Positions 11,150-22,415 are shown, counted from the first letter of the stretch. The stretch: DNA of 64,000 nt from Melastoma dodecandrum (GCA_029817715.1 JARUPY010000463.1:38700-102699); one strand, 5' to 3'. Notes: generated from the letters alone by a model not told the origin. Numbers and translations: made by a program.

Positions 11150-11756
11150 ATCATCGCAACAGATCGATGACCGTCCTCTGGAACCTTTGCCTTTGGGACC
11201 TTCCCAATTCTTCCTTCAACTCCTTGTCCATTATGCAGCATCTCAGGGCTTCCCCTGTGAGGATCCTCACGACAATTTCCATGACCTCACTCATCTTTGG
11301 CCTCGTCTTTGGATGCTTCATGAGGCACCTGTTGGCAACCCCTGCCAGCCTTTGAGCTGACTTTATTTAGTATTTGCCCTCGAGCCTCTGGTAAATTATC
11401 GTCTCAAACTTCTTCATGTCAGTTAGGAACGGTTGAGCCCATTACTGGAGCTTTTGTGCGAGTTCTCTGGACATTTCCAGTCCAAGGGTCTTCGTCCCAT
11501 GATTAGCTTATATAGGAACATGTCATATATCCAGGCATTGCCCTGCACTACTTCGAGGTTGCCACACAAGCCCATGTCGCCATCCAAGTTGCAGTTCTAG
11601 AGGCGAGCCCAAGCTCCAGTAACAGCCAAGGCAGCTGAAGTCGTCGAAGCGTGAGTTTCATCTCCTTGTCATCCCATCAAGAGATTTCGACTTCATGGTT
11701 CATTGGCCCAATGTAGAAGAACCGCATGCCTATAAGTTTGAGGTACAACAACCGGA

Positions 11757-11767
11757 CTTAAAAGTTC
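11757..11767. repeat. MULE target-site duplication, left
   Basis: CTTAAAAGTTC, repeated in direct orientation right after the element at 16786-16796. Confidence 0.85.
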
Positions 11768-12235
11768 AAGGATTGTACGGATGAACAGTTCGTTTCCAAA
11801 AAAATTCGCGAAAAACGGCCAAAGTTTCTTAAATTACCGAAATTCCGTCGATGGGGTGCGTTTTGAGAACGCGCCCCCGGGATAACAAAGAGGGCGGCTT
11901 TTGAGAACCCGCCCTCAGAGTAAAATGGAAAGGGGGAGGGTTCCCAAAACCCGCCTCTATGGGCAATGCAGACTCACCATTAAGGCGCGTTTTGAGAACC
12001 CGTCCTTCCATGAAGACGAGTTCCCAAAACGCGCCCCCCGGACACTTGGAAAAATTTCCAAGTGCACGAGGGGTTCCTCTTAGTCCCATAAGGGGCGGGT
12101 AACCCGCCCCTGTTCCATCTCAATAAGGGGCGGGTTTTGAGAACCCGCTCCTTTCCTATGCCCACCAGGGGCGGGTTTTGGGAACTCGCCCCTCTCTTAC
12201 TTTAACAAGGGGCGGGTTTTCCCCGCGCCGACTAT
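11768..12235 (+). repeat. MULE terminal inverted repeat, left
   Basis: About 468 bp, the reverse complement of 16316-16785 with scattered differences. It is built largely of short GC-rich boxes of the form GGGGCGGGTTTTGGGAAC and their complements, so it is also self-complementary at small scale. It ends at the CGCCGACTATA motif. Confidence 0.87.
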
Positions 12236-12855
12236 ACACAAGTCGGCTTCTTCATCTCCTCGACCTAAGCGCCTCCCCCGACCTAAAACACCTCCGACCC
12301 TCCCCTGCCCGCGCGTCCCACCTCAGCCGGGCCGCCCGTTCGTTGTCTGCCCAGCCGTCCGTTCGTCATCTGCCCGTCCGTCTGTGCTTTGCCCTAGATC
12401 CGCCTCTGCGTCTCCGCGTTCCCGTTGTCTGCCCTAGATCCGTCCATTCCTCCCGCCTCCGCCTCCACCTCATGCCATTCCATCCATTATTGTAAGCGTT
12501 ACATGCCGTTAGATTACGTTTTGTCGATTTTATAGTTATTTTGAAATATGGTAATTTTGAATTTAGGGTTAGGTGAATTTAGGGTTAATTGAAATTAGGG
12601 TTATTTGATGTTGGCTTTATTTGTAGGTATTTGGAAGAGGTGAATTTAGGGTTAGTTCAATTTAGGGTTAATTGAAATTATAGTTATTTGATAGTAGTGT
12701 TATTTGATTTGAGTTTCATTAGATTTATGTGTTATTTGATTTGTGGTTATTTGAATGTAGAGATTAATTGTAAATTTTTAAAATAATTGTAGGTATTTGG
12801 AAGTCGATTGAAGCCGTTATTCTCTATATCGTAAGTACTATCTTACGTTTCTTCA
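12236..12855 (+). other. MULE leader region
   Basis: A C-rich stretch (12240-12480) is followed by an AT-rich stretch with many short TTAGGGTTA- and GTTATTTGA-like repeats (12545-12790). This looks like the transcribed leader and intron of the element's gene. The TTAGGGTT pieces are scattered rather than a continuous telomeric array. Confidence 0.5.
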
Positions 12856-13650
12856 ATGTCGCACGTACATTTACTGTTGTATGGAAATGGAAAGGTTATT
12901 CATAGTAGTGAAGGAGTTGGTTATAATAGGGGTCCTCTGAAACGTTTAAAGGTATTTGGTGAAATCGATTATGTGCAATTAGAAAGGGTTATCTCTAATG
13001 CAATGAGATTGAATGAAGGAAGTAGGTTGGAAATATGTCATAGATATCCCGTTCCTTCGTATACCGCATCTGACATTAAGTTTGTGTTAGTACCTATTGG
13101 TGATGATGAGGATGTGAGATTGTTGTGCGAATTTGCTATGTGCAATGGCGATCGCATTCAAGAAATATATGTTACATCAGTTTCTGCTCATTATGGCAAT
13201 GAAGAGAGGGCAGGAAGTTCAAGAAGTATGCTTGGTGGTAATGTGGGGAATGAGATCGTAGGAGTAAATGTGAATGAGGGGAGCTTTAATGTGCAAGACA
13301 ACCTTGTAAATAGGAACGTGGGTGAAAGTAGTCGTCGGTTGACTCCGGTGAGCGAAAGATGTAGCCGTTACGAAGGGAATGATGGGGATGGTGATAATGA
13401 GGAGGAAGGTGATAATGAGGAGGATTTGTGGATATCTGGGAAGATCGGCTCAACTATGTCGTGCCGCTGGAGTGGGATTCACGGAAGAAATATTCCAAGT
13501 GGTACGCGAATCATACTCGGCAATATATTTCCCATACAGGATCTATGCTGGGGAAAATGGAAAGTACATTACTTACTTCTATTCGATTTTCCTTGTTTAA
13601 CATATATTCATTTACGTCGTTGTTATTGTGTGACAGCTGAACAATTTTAG
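12856..13650 (+). CDS. MULE-borne ORF, MuDR-transposase N-terminal-like
   Basis: The predicted 264-residue protein starts MSHVHLLLYGNGKVIHSSEG and continues through DYVQLERVISNAMRL, KFVLVPIGDDEDVRLLCEF and a low-complexity acidic run (NDGDGDNEEEGDNEED). The layout of the first 120 residues resembles the PB1/ubiquitin-like N-terminal region of plant MuDR transposases. Near 13428 the coding-looking frame shifts by one: the alternative frame gives EDRLNYVVPLEWDSRKKY and WYANHTRQYIS, which may resemble plant-mobile-domain proteins. The catalytic DDE core is missing. I suggest a truncated transposase gene, perhaps joined to another gene piece. Function is unlikely. Confidence 0.5.
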   Translation: MSHVHLLLYGNGKVIHSSEGVGYNRGPLKRLKVFGEIDYVQLERVISNAMRLNEGSRLEICHRYPVPSYTASDIKFVLVPIGDDEDVRLLCEFAMCNGDRIQEIYVTSVSAHYGNEERAGSSRSMLGGNVGNEIVGVNVNEGSFNVQDNLVNRNVGESSRRLTPVSERCSRYEGNDGDGDNEEEGDNEEDLWISGKIGSTMSCRWSGIHGRNIPSGTRIILGNIFPIQDLCWGKWKVHYLLLFDFPCLTYIHLRRCYCVTAEQF

Positions 13651-13705
13651 AAAGATCAAGCTACAATCTGACCAGCCGGATCTCGTCTCTCTTGCCGAGG
13701 ACTCC

Positions 13706-13954
13706 ATGGAAATGCTCAGAGAGTACGGACCGGTTCGACTATATGGTCGAACCGGCGGCTTGGAAGACCAACCGGCGTTTGAGTTCGTGCCTCCACATGA
13801 TGAACAACACTTCGAGGGCGATGCTGGAGGAGGACAGCACTTCGAGCCAATTGACGAGGAGGACATGCCACATGAAGGACAGCCCTTCGACAGAGATGTG
13901 GACATGCCAGAAGCATATGACGATCCCGTATTTGACGAGGAGGGTCATGTTTGA
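13706..13954 (+). CDS. MULE-borne acidic ORF, unrecognised
   Basis: About 82 residues, very rich in Asp, Glu and Pro (repeated GG-QHFEPIDEEDMPHEGQPF type wording). An ag at 13650 could be an acceptor that links it to the preceding frame as a later exon. It ends where the 166-bp tandem array begins. Not recognised; it may be the acidic tail of the element's protein. Confidence 0.35.
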   Translation: MEMLREYGPVRLYGRTGGLEDQPAFEFVPPHDEQHFEGDAGGGQHFEPIDEEDMPHEGQPFDRDVDMPEAYDDPVFDEEGHV

Positions 13955-15540
13955 ATAGTTTATGAAGCATTTGGGGATTATTAAGGCTTCGAAAAATGCA
14001 AGTTCGGAAGCACCAAGGTACGGAGCATGCGGGATGCACAACCTTGCATAAGTTGTCCGCGGGGTTCCTCCTTGTGCAAACGAAAGGGACCCGAATGTCA
14101 AATGTAAAACTCCAATTTTGAATAGTTTGGGAAGCATTTGGAGATCATTTAGGCTTCGGAAAATGCAAGTTCGGAAGCACCAAGGTTCGGAGCATGCGGG
14201 ATGCACAACCTTGTGTAAGTTGTGCGCGGGGTTCCTCATTGTGCAAACAAAAGGGACCCGAACGTCAAATGTAGAACTCCAATTTTGAATAGTTTGGGAT
14301 GCATTTGGGGATCATTTAGGCTTCGGAAAAAGCAAGTTCGGAAGCCCCAAGGTTCGGAGCATGCCGGTTGCACAACCTTGCGTATGTTGTGCGCATTGTT
14401 CCTCATTGTGCAACGATAGGGACCCGAATGTCAAATGTAGAACTCCAACTTTGAATAGTTTGGGAAGCATTTGGGGATTATTTAGGCTTCGGAAAATGCA
14501 AGTTCGGAAGCACCAAGGTACGGAGCATGCGGGATGCACAACCTTGCGTAAGTTGTGCGCGGGGTTCGTCATTGTGCAACGAAAGGGACCCGAATGTCAA
14601 ATGTAGAACTCCAATTTTGAATAGTTTGGGAAGCATTTGGGGATCATTTAGGCTTCGGAAAAAGCAAGTTCGGAAGCACCAAGGTTCGGAGCATGCGGGA
14701 TGCACAACCTTGCGTAAGTTGTGCGCGGGGTTCGTCATTGTGCAACGAAAGGGACTCGAATGTCAAATGTAGAACTTCAATTTTGAATAGTTTGGGAAGC
14801 ATTTGGGGATCATTTAGGCTTCGGAAAAAGCAAGTTCGGAAGCACCAAGGTTCGGAGCATGCGGGATGCACAACCTTGCGTAAGTTGTGCGCGGGGTTCC
14901 TCATTGTGCAAAGGAAAGGGACCCGAATGTCAAATGTAGAACTCCAATTTTGAATAGTTTGGGAAGCATTTGGGGATCATTTAGGCTTCGGAAAATGCAA
15001 GTTCGGAAGCCTCAAGGTTCGGAGCATGCGGGATGCACAACCTTGCGTAAGTTGTGCGCGGTGTTCCTCGTTGTGCAAACGAAAGGGACCCGAATGTCAA
15101 ATGTAGAACTCCAATTTTGAATAGTTTGGGAAGCATTTGGAGATCATTTAGGCTTCGGAAAATGCAAGTTCGGAAGTACCAAGATTCGGAGCATGCGGCA
15201 TGCACAACCTTGCGTAAGTTGTGCGCGGGGTTCGTCATTGTGCAACGAAAGGGACCCGAATGTCAAATGTAGAACTCCAATTTTGAATAGTTTGGGAAAG
15301 CATTTGGGGATTATTTAGGCTTCGGAAAATGCAAGTTCGGAAACACCAAGGTACGGAGCATGCGGGATGCACAACCTTGCGTAAGTTGTGCGCGGGGTTC
15401 CTCATTGTGCAAACGAAAGGGACCCGAATGTCAAATGTAGAACTCTAATTTTGAATAGTTTGGGAAGCATTTGGGGATCATTTAGGCTTCGGAAAATGCA
15501 AGTTCGAAAGCACCACGGTACGGAGCATGCGGGATACACG
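13952..15540 (+). repeat. Tandem array of 166-bp units inside the MULE
   Basis: About 9.5 copies of a unit of 164-168 bp that begins TTTGAATAGTTTGGGAAGCA. Unit starts are near 13952, 14117, 14284, 14450, 14616, 14782, 14948, 15116, 15282 and 15449. Copies differ by single bases and one-base indels. Each holds GGAGCATGCGGGATGCACAA and GTAAGTTGTGCGCGGGGTTC. Open frames of about 80-86 residues recur in it on both strands with the same period, so they reflect the repeat and not genes. The last copy breaks off at about 15540. Confidence 0.95.
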
Positions 15541-16315
15541 TTGGTGAGAGTTGGTGGTTGACTACTGTCGGGATGACAGCTTGAATGCCGTAAGGAATTC
15601 AAAGGGAATTGCCCCAGTCGAAGAATGCGTCGTCGTTTAGTAGACATCATGTTCTTTGGCATTTTGTAAGCTGTTGTGTGAGCTCCAGACGAGACATCTT
15701 ATACAGCTGTCCTGATCTCGCGATGTCGTTGTGAATGATGGGGTTTGCCCCTTGTGCTGGATTATGTTATTGAGTTGTAAGCTGGGGAATTGCCCCTGTT
15801 TGGAATGATGTTTCCGTTGGTGCCGAGGTTGTGCCGACTGATGATGTATTGAGATTGCATCTGTTTCTTTGGATCGGTTGTCCGATCAGTAGGGGCGTGA
15901 TGGTTGGGTCGAGTTCGACTCCTGGAGCTCCGATTAAAGGAGCGGGAGAATTTGGGTAAGTTCAATAAAATTTCGAAGTTCAATAAAATTTCGAAGTTTC
16001 GTTATAGTTAAACTCAACTAACATAACCGTTTCAGGTACGACCATTTCGGAGAGCCATCTCAAGTTACACAGCTATTCCCGGGCTTCTCATCGGAGCAGC
16101 GTCCCGTTCTCGTATAATATGCGAGGAGGAGATCGACTAGACGTAGAGGGAATTAGAATTGTCATCGTTTTTTGTAAACCATTATGTACTTTGATGTTTG
16201 GATGTATTTCAGTGATGTTTTACATACAAATCAGTGCATTTTCTGAGCTGTGAAGTGTTTCCGATTGTTGTAACGAACAGGAATGGTTCATTCCTAAAAT
16301 AAATTGCAGTGCAAC
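15541..16315 (+). other. MULE inner 3' region
   Basis: Sequence between the tandem array and the right inverted repeat. It has pieces that look like decayed coding sequence and a 3' UTR-like tail (about 16140-16310) but no recognisable protein. Confidence 0.4.
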
Positions 16316-16785
16316 ATAGTCGGAGCGAAAACCCGCCCCTTGTTAAAGTAAGAGAGGGGCGGGTTCCCAAAACCCGCCCCTGGTGAGGATAGGAAAGGGA
16401 CGGGTTCTCAAAACCCGCCCCTTATTGAGATGGGGCAGGGGCGGGTTCCCAAAACTCGCCCCTTCTGGGACTAAGAGGAACCCCCTCGTGCACTTGGAAA
16501 AATTTCCAAGTGTCCGGGGGGCGCGTTTTGGGAACTCGTCTTCATGGAAGGACGGGTTCTCAAAATGCGCCTTAATGGTGAGTCTGCATTGCCCATAAGG
16601 GCGGGTTTTGGGAACCCGCCCCCTTCCATTTTACACCGATGGCGGGTTTTGGGAACTCGCCCTCTTTGTTATCCTGGGGGCGCGTTCTCAAAACGGACCC
16701 CATCGACGGGATTTCGGTAATTTAGGAAACTTTAGCCGTTTTTCGCGAATTTTTTTGGAAACGAACTGTTCATCCGTACAATCCT
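16316..16785 (-). repeat. MULE terminal inverted repeat, right
   Basis: Inverted copy of the left end, from TATAGTCGG-like sequence at 16316 to CCGTACAATCC at 16774-16784. Confidence 0.87.
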
Positions 16786-16796
16786 CTTAAAAGTTC
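16786..16796. repeat. MULE target-site duplication, right
   Basis: CTTAAAAGTTC, the direct repeat of 11757-11767. Confidence 0.85.
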
Positions 16797-17100
16797 TTCC
16801 CCTTTTCACGCATACCGTCCACCAACAATCACATTCCCATCCCAAGACAGAAATCAGGAACACCCCGTGACCCTTCACCAACCAGAAAGAACTCCAGAGT
16901 GCGTGTGACGTGGTGCTCATAAATGTCGCCTCAGAGGAGATGGCAAGGACACTCCAGTATCTTCCCAGGAGCCTCCCCCATTAAGCGCATTGGAGGCCGC
17001 TGACTTTAGGGAAGGAGAGCACTGTTATCATCCATGGAAGTGTCTTCTTATTGTTCCGTCAGGTGCGATGCCCCAATCCATCATAGTCAGCAGAAACCTC

Positions 17101-19084
17101 ATCTTGGCAAGGGTGGCCCCACTTGGGCCCCAAAAGTTTCCTTAAGTAGTTTATAAGGAGAACAAAAAAGGCCCCGGATCGAATTTCCATGACGATAGAG
17201 TAACACCAAGAGACACATCCCCCCCATCACATGTGACGTACCACCATATATCTAAATAAATGAATAGATTAGCCTCCCCACTAACGTGAGTCTATGGCCA
17301 TGACCTCTCTATTGTCATGATTAGTACTAAAAAAATTGAAGACCCGCACGAGACAATCGGTCCCTCACGCAAAAAAAGAAAAGGGTAATGTGAATTGTAA
17401 TCATTCTGGAGTAATAAAATGGCAGACAAAAAAGACTAAATGAAAATTTTCAAATTACAAACAAGATAAGAACTCCAGCACCACCCAATACTCGGTCAAC
17501 ACCCTCATCCAATCCAATCAGAAAAGAGATATCTTCTACGCTAATTTCACCAGTTTCCGCTGAAATACACTATCCTACGTTCCTAGCCTTGTTAAAATAA
17601 TGGAAACACAAATCCTAAGTTTAAAATAGTCCTGTCAGCATCTAATGGTTAATTCATGCGATTCAAGCATTCCGAGGAGAGCAACCCCTTCGTAACAAGG
17701 TAGACTTACATGCTATCAGAATGGTACCATATCTGCATATATTATTAACAAAGCATGCAAATGCAAGAGTTCATATATTTACAGATGTGCATGTTACATG
17801 CCTGTGAGTTTCCACAGAGGTAATGATGTCATGTGATAGACATGAACTCTCACCACCAATTAATGCTATCGACAGAAGAAGGGACTTCATTCACAGAAAG
17901 CGAATTGGGTAACACGGGATTAACCTCATAGTTGTCAGGAGAGCCCAGTGCTCTTTATCTCCCAACAATCAGTGGCATCAGCAAGGAAGTCTTGTCATCA
18001 CTCTTTAGCCTGGGAAATCATTCAATCACGTGGTTCAAATGGCGAGAAATGCACAGTTCTTTGCAAAGGCACTGTAAATGATAAGAAAACCTCGCAGATA
18101 CAGAAGCTGCTCATCAAAACTTAAGTAATTACGAAAATTTCTAGTCATCTTGAAAATTGAGACAGCGAGCAATTTCCAACGGTAGAGTCTCAAATGCCAC
18201 GTCAGAATCAACCAAAATGAGTGATAAAGCTCCCAACATAACGGTCAAAGGTGTGCTGACATTGGGACAACAATTTATCATCCATCAAAACCAAAAGTCT
18301 GAAAAAAATCAAATGTAATTCCAAAGCCAAGAGAACGAGAATATCTACAGGCATAAAAGTTAGAGCTGTAGTGTAATAAAGTGCACCATACTCAGACATA
18401 GTGAGCCCCTTTAAAGTTCTTTCTTGAGAATCCAGACAACCCCATAAGAAGAGATGATTACCATGACATGTCTAACAGTTCGAAGAATGGGTAAGGATGG
18501 GTTATACGGAATCTAATAGTTAAGGACAAGGAACATTGCAAAACAACAAGCTTTCTCTTGAAAGATGTTACAGATCCAGCACTGCCGGTAAATATAAGGT
18601 TCATAGCCTCGTTGACGAATAGGAAGTTTTGAATTTCGATTGCTAATGTAAAGAATGCATGAGTTAAAAAGCATTTTTCCCAATAGATAATGAAGAAACG
18701 AACAGAGCTATGAATAAATTCCCAAGGGGAAAAATAAATATGGGGACCCAACATGAGATATCGCTCAAGAAAAGGACAATTCTAGACCCAATATGCCTAG
18801 CTTGAAGAATATAGCTCTCATTCAAGGAACTTGTTGTCCAAGTAACTTCGGTTCTCATCCTAAGCACCAACTTTGTTATTTAACTAATCATCTAAAAATG
18901 ATCATGCTAGAAAGGCCCTCCCAGAAAGGCTGAAAATAAGATTACACCATAAAAGGAAAGGATTCACTGTACTCAGATGATACGGGAAAACCAAGAACCA
19001 GCATTCTTTCCTAATTGTCGGGTTCAAAATCAATTTAATGTTTCCTGGGACTTGTACTCTTGATGCTGGGTATTGTTTTATCAA
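17101..19084. other. Intergenic, downstream of ACBP3
   Basis: About 2 kb with no recognised gene. The part next to 19085 should be the ACBP3 3' UTR. Open frames on the minus strand (18208-18870) are AT-rich and unrecognised. Confidence 0.4.
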
Positions 19085-21130
19085 TCATTCGGATTTAGAC
19101 ATACCGAACTGCAACCCACAATCATAGAAATGAATTATACCCTGCCTACCAAGCTCACCTCATGGCTGGGGTCATCAAGTTTAACTTTTGCGGCCTCAGA
19201 TATTTCCCTGCCAGTTTACAAAAAACCATCCAAAGAAAATGTCAGCCCAAGCAGAAGCCATAATCAACGCAAGCCAAATGCACTATAACTTAGTTGTGCT
19301 AGACAATTATAGATGTCCTGACGAAGTTATTTAAAATTACCTGATAACAACAGACTCTATTTGATGGTCTGAAACTGCACCTAAAGGACTATCCTGCTGT
19401 GGCAAAGTACTCGCATCTGATTCGCCCATTTCCTGCAAAATAAGTGAGATGGTGATTTTAAAGGTTATAGATAACAAAGAAACAGGACATTACAAGAGTA
19501 AGAACTTACCTCAGGGTTCCCGTCGCTCCAATTGGGAATGCTTTCAGATAGAAGATTAATGTACAGCTCCATCGCTAAATCAGGGTTCATGTTCCCTAGC
19601 CTTTGCCAAGCATTCCTTGCACAATGTAAGCAGTGCCCCCCGTCACTCACACATAGCACCTGTTATATAACTAGCAATCAAACTATATTGTCTCATCCGT
19701 CACAGTACAGGCCTTTCTGCCTGTATAACCATCCTGTTCGAGTTCTAACGGTTCAATTATAAGTGCTTTGTTTACTGTAGCTACTGGTTTAGAACACCTA
19801 CTAGATTTTTATCTTGATTACTTCACAATTTACTCATCATGTGAACTTTAAATGGGGAGATTCAAAGATCAGTGACTCCAATGAAATCCTCCAATATATA
19901 TTCCTTGTTTTAAATCCAAGAATCGACTGAATCACCCCTACTCAGTTTTGTAGCCCCCATCATCCAAATGTGTAAATGTTTGGCATATAAAGAAACACAT
20001 AAATACAAGAAAAAGAAAGATAATCACTAGCAAAGCTGAAACCTATGAGGAAATTAAACAGAAAGTCTAGCATTGTCGGAGAAAAGTAAGATTGTGCAGC
20101 TTTCGTTTAGATTCTGGGACCTAATCCAACAAGTTAATGATCTTCTCCTACTCCCACTGTCCAAATAAATTCGGTAAGTCAGAACCCTCGACGGCTCATG
20201 TATTAACCGAACAAACTATAGACAATCCAAGCATGACCAAGGAGAACTGAAAGCTCTTAGACAGGCCGTTATCTGCATTTTAATCACAAAAATCACACAA
20301 TGCCAGGAAAATCAGGGGTACCACTTAGCACGCGCCGAAACCTTCATGGCCATGGGCGGTGAATCGCGACATGGCCCTTCTGTGGCAACCTTGTGAAGAC
20401 CATACAACTGCATTTTTGTGTCATCTCCCATGGCCGCCTCCAATCTGTCCTTTCTATCATCCGCAAACCTCGCGGCTGCAGCAAAATCCTTCTCCAATTC
20501 GCTCCTCTCAATTCCTTCCCAATCATCCTCATCCACAACCTCCTCCTCCTCAACCTCCTCCTCCTCAACAACAACGTCGGCCGCTTCACCGGCTTCAACA
20601 ACAGGAACTCCAACCTCCACGTCATGCAACTGGTTTGCTTCCCGAGAGGCCTTGCCATCCCTTCCTTCCGTCTCACCCACGGCACACTCAACCGCCTCAC
20701 CGGCCAATATCTCCGCTTCCCCGGAAACTTCCTTCTCCGAGGACTTGTCCGTGATCTCAGGCGGCTCATCCGACGGCACGCGGCTCTCCAGTCCTACTTC
20801 CTCGTCGCAAGCCTTCGGCTCAGCAACAACAACTTCCTCCGCCACGAGGGGTTCATCCCCGAACAACCGATCGACGGTCCTGAGTTCCTCCTGGACGGCC
20901 TCGACCACCCTAGTCTCGCGGCCAACAGGGGGACTCCTCAACTCCTCGAAAAACCTCACCTCATCGACGAAAGGGCCGGGGGAGACGGAATCTCCTCCAC
21001 TTTCGCGGAACTTGCTCCCATCGACGGACTCTTTGCTGGACAAGGCGACGGAGACGAGCTTGGCGACGACGAAGGAGAAGAGGACGGCGACGACGGCTGT
21101 GAGGAAGAGCTCCTGAGCAAGCTCCATCAC
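19085..21130 (-). CDS. ACBP3: Acyl-CoA-binding domain-containing protein 3 (ACBP3-like)
   Basis: Binds long-chain acyl-CoA esters and contributes to lipid trafficking and autophagy-linked senescence in related plants. Exons on the minus strand: 21130-20322, 19615-19510, 19432-19341, 19207-19159, 19108-19085. Phases join exactly and give 359 residues, close to known ACBP3 proteins. Residues about 5-28 (AQELFLTAVVAVLFSFVVAK) form a signal peptide or anchor. A long acidic, Glu/Val-rich linker follows. The C-terminal ACB domain runs from DDWEGIERSELEKDF through MQLYGLHKVATEGPC and KVSARAKW|NAWQRLGNMNP, holding the acyl-CoA-contact Tyr and Lys. The last coding exon has only 24 bases, encoding FGMSKSE and the stop. 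In ACBP3 the domain lies at the C-terminal end, as here, unlike the N-terminal placement in ACBP1/2. No defects seen. Confidence 0.93.
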
Positions 21131-22415
21131 AGTCGGTTAGCAAAGGAAACAGAGAGACGGTTGAGTTGCTTTTTTGGGAGGGCTGGGGGGAAGGAGGGGA
21201 ATGTAAAGCGAAATGGGATAATTACGCAGAGCAAAGGGAGGGAGGGAGGGAAGGAAAGAAAGAAAAGGTTTATTCTTGTTCCCTTCCCCGATCCCAACAT
21301 AAAATAAGAGAGACGAGGTTAGGAATAGGAAGATTAACTCTTGTGTTTTTATAAATTACATTTTTGGATCGGATGCACAGGGCAGGACCACCATGCAATG
21401 CCATGCCATGCCATTTTATTTGGACCCTCCCCAAATTGTCGAGGGGTAATTTGGGACATGTCATCCTAAAATTCATCAGTTCCCATGTAAAAAGGCCTGT
21501 GTTGGCTCATTGCTGTCACTGACAACAAATATTTTATTTTCTTTTTTTTTTTCATTTTAAAGCTTTTGTCCGTATTTCATTTTCTTTTATAACCATCATT
21601 TGGTTCCCTTCATTACACGTTGGTCCCAACCGGTTCCCATCGTTTTACCGACTTTTTTTTTTATAGTCAGGAAAAAAAATTTATGACATAGTATTTATAA
21701 GGCGAATTTTATATTTTAAGTAAATCGACCGTAACTTTTAAATTTAAAATAAAGAAATCGATCAGACTTATTTTTTTATAAAATAAAAAAATTAACCTTC
21801 GATTTTTTAATTTTTTAATTTAAAAATAAGTCTTTATAAAATTGATTTGTTTTTATATTAAAATCAGTCTTTGTAAGACTATAAAATTCGATTTCAGAAT
21901 ATTAATTAATAAATTTTAAAATTAAAAATATTATTTCGTAAAATTTTTTAGTAACTAACATTATTAACTATCAAACCTCTCGTTTTACCTCGTCAATCAG
22001 AATAGAACTGTTTTTGACAAGTGTCTTTGTCGAGGTATAAAGGATTGCAAATGGGGTGAAGGCTTGGTTATTGGTCCTGGTAGTAGTAGGCCTATTATTT
22101 ATAATCATTGCATTTCATATGTTAAGTCAGTCCCACCCAGACCACTTTCGTTGGGGGACCGCCCTTTTCCTTTCCCTCATGATAAATGTGAAGTCACTCT
22201 CTTTTAGGGGTACAATGGTATTATCGTCGTCGTCGTGCCACGTGTCATCATTTTTAGTCCCCCCCCCCCCCACACACCGTCATATCATAATAATTAAATA
22301 AAAGATGGAGCGAGATTGCCCGGTAATGAAATTTGTCAAATTCCAGTTGTCCCACTTTGATGTCTGCCCCTTCTTCACTTAGGCTCATTTTTTGGTGCGG
22401 GTGTGGATTAATTTA
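21131..22415. other. Upstream region of ACBP3
   Basis: The first 200 bases hold a purine-rich GGGAGGGAGGGAGGGAAGG stretch (21236-21270), probably promoter or 5' UTR of ACBP3. About 21640-21960 is very AT-rich, with AAATTTAAAATT-like inverted pieces. A run of C lies at 22259-22271. No gene seen. Confidence 0.45.

Larger units (their letters stand above)
11768..16785 (+). mobile_element. Mutator-like element (MULE) with long terminal inverted repeats
   Basis: A 5018-bp element has inverted ends of about 468-470 bp that start GGATTGTACGGATGAACAG. It is bordered on both sides by the direct repeat CTTAAAAGTTC (11757-11767 and 16786-16796). An 8-11-bp duplication with long TIRs is the Mutator signature. 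Inside are a leader, an open frame resembling the N-terminal region of MuDR-type transposases (12856-13650), an acidic downstream frame, a tandem array of 166-bp units (13952-15540) and AT-richer sequence. No transposase catalytic domain or zinc knuckle is present, so it is non-autonomous or a deletion derivative. It sits inside the kinase pseudogene. Confidence 0.87.
11150..17100 (-). pseudogene. Receptor-like cytoplasmic kinase (RLCK-VII, PCRK/PBL19-like) pseudogene, split by a MULE
   Basis: The minus strand between 11767 and 11190 encodes the C-terminal lobe of a plant cytoplasmic kinase. In order it has a degraded activation-segment piece (LTHAST), the KLIMGRRPLD block of subdomain X, a KKF...RLEGKY segment, and AQRLAGVANRCLMKHPKTRP followed by KMSEVMEIV. 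Several frameshifts and stops occur, for example a TAA just after GKY at about 11370 and one after the KLQ segment. Beyond the inserted element (11768-16785), weak matches to the subdomain IV-V region (an LMGE...IYEH-like stretch) appear at about 16850-17000, suggesting that the other half lies there. The glycine loop and catalytic HRD were not found. It is dead as a kinase. The C-terminal part is well supported; the piece past 16797 is less so. Confidence 0.72.

Noticed and set aside
12545..12790. Interstitial telomeric repeat
   Set aside because: TTAGGGTT words are scattered among similar AT-rich words, not in a continuous array.
13940..15540. Series of 80-86-codon ORFs on both strands
   Set aside because: They recur at the 166-bp period of the tandem array and are translations of the repeat, not genes.
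13952..15540. CRISPR-like array
   Set aside because: Units are contiguous 166-bp tandem repeats without spacers in a plant genome.
20344..21307. Plus-strand ORFs of up to 304 codons opposite ACBP3
   Set aside because: They are antisense shadows of the low-complexity acidic linker of ACBP3, with Pro/Leu/Ser-rich translations.
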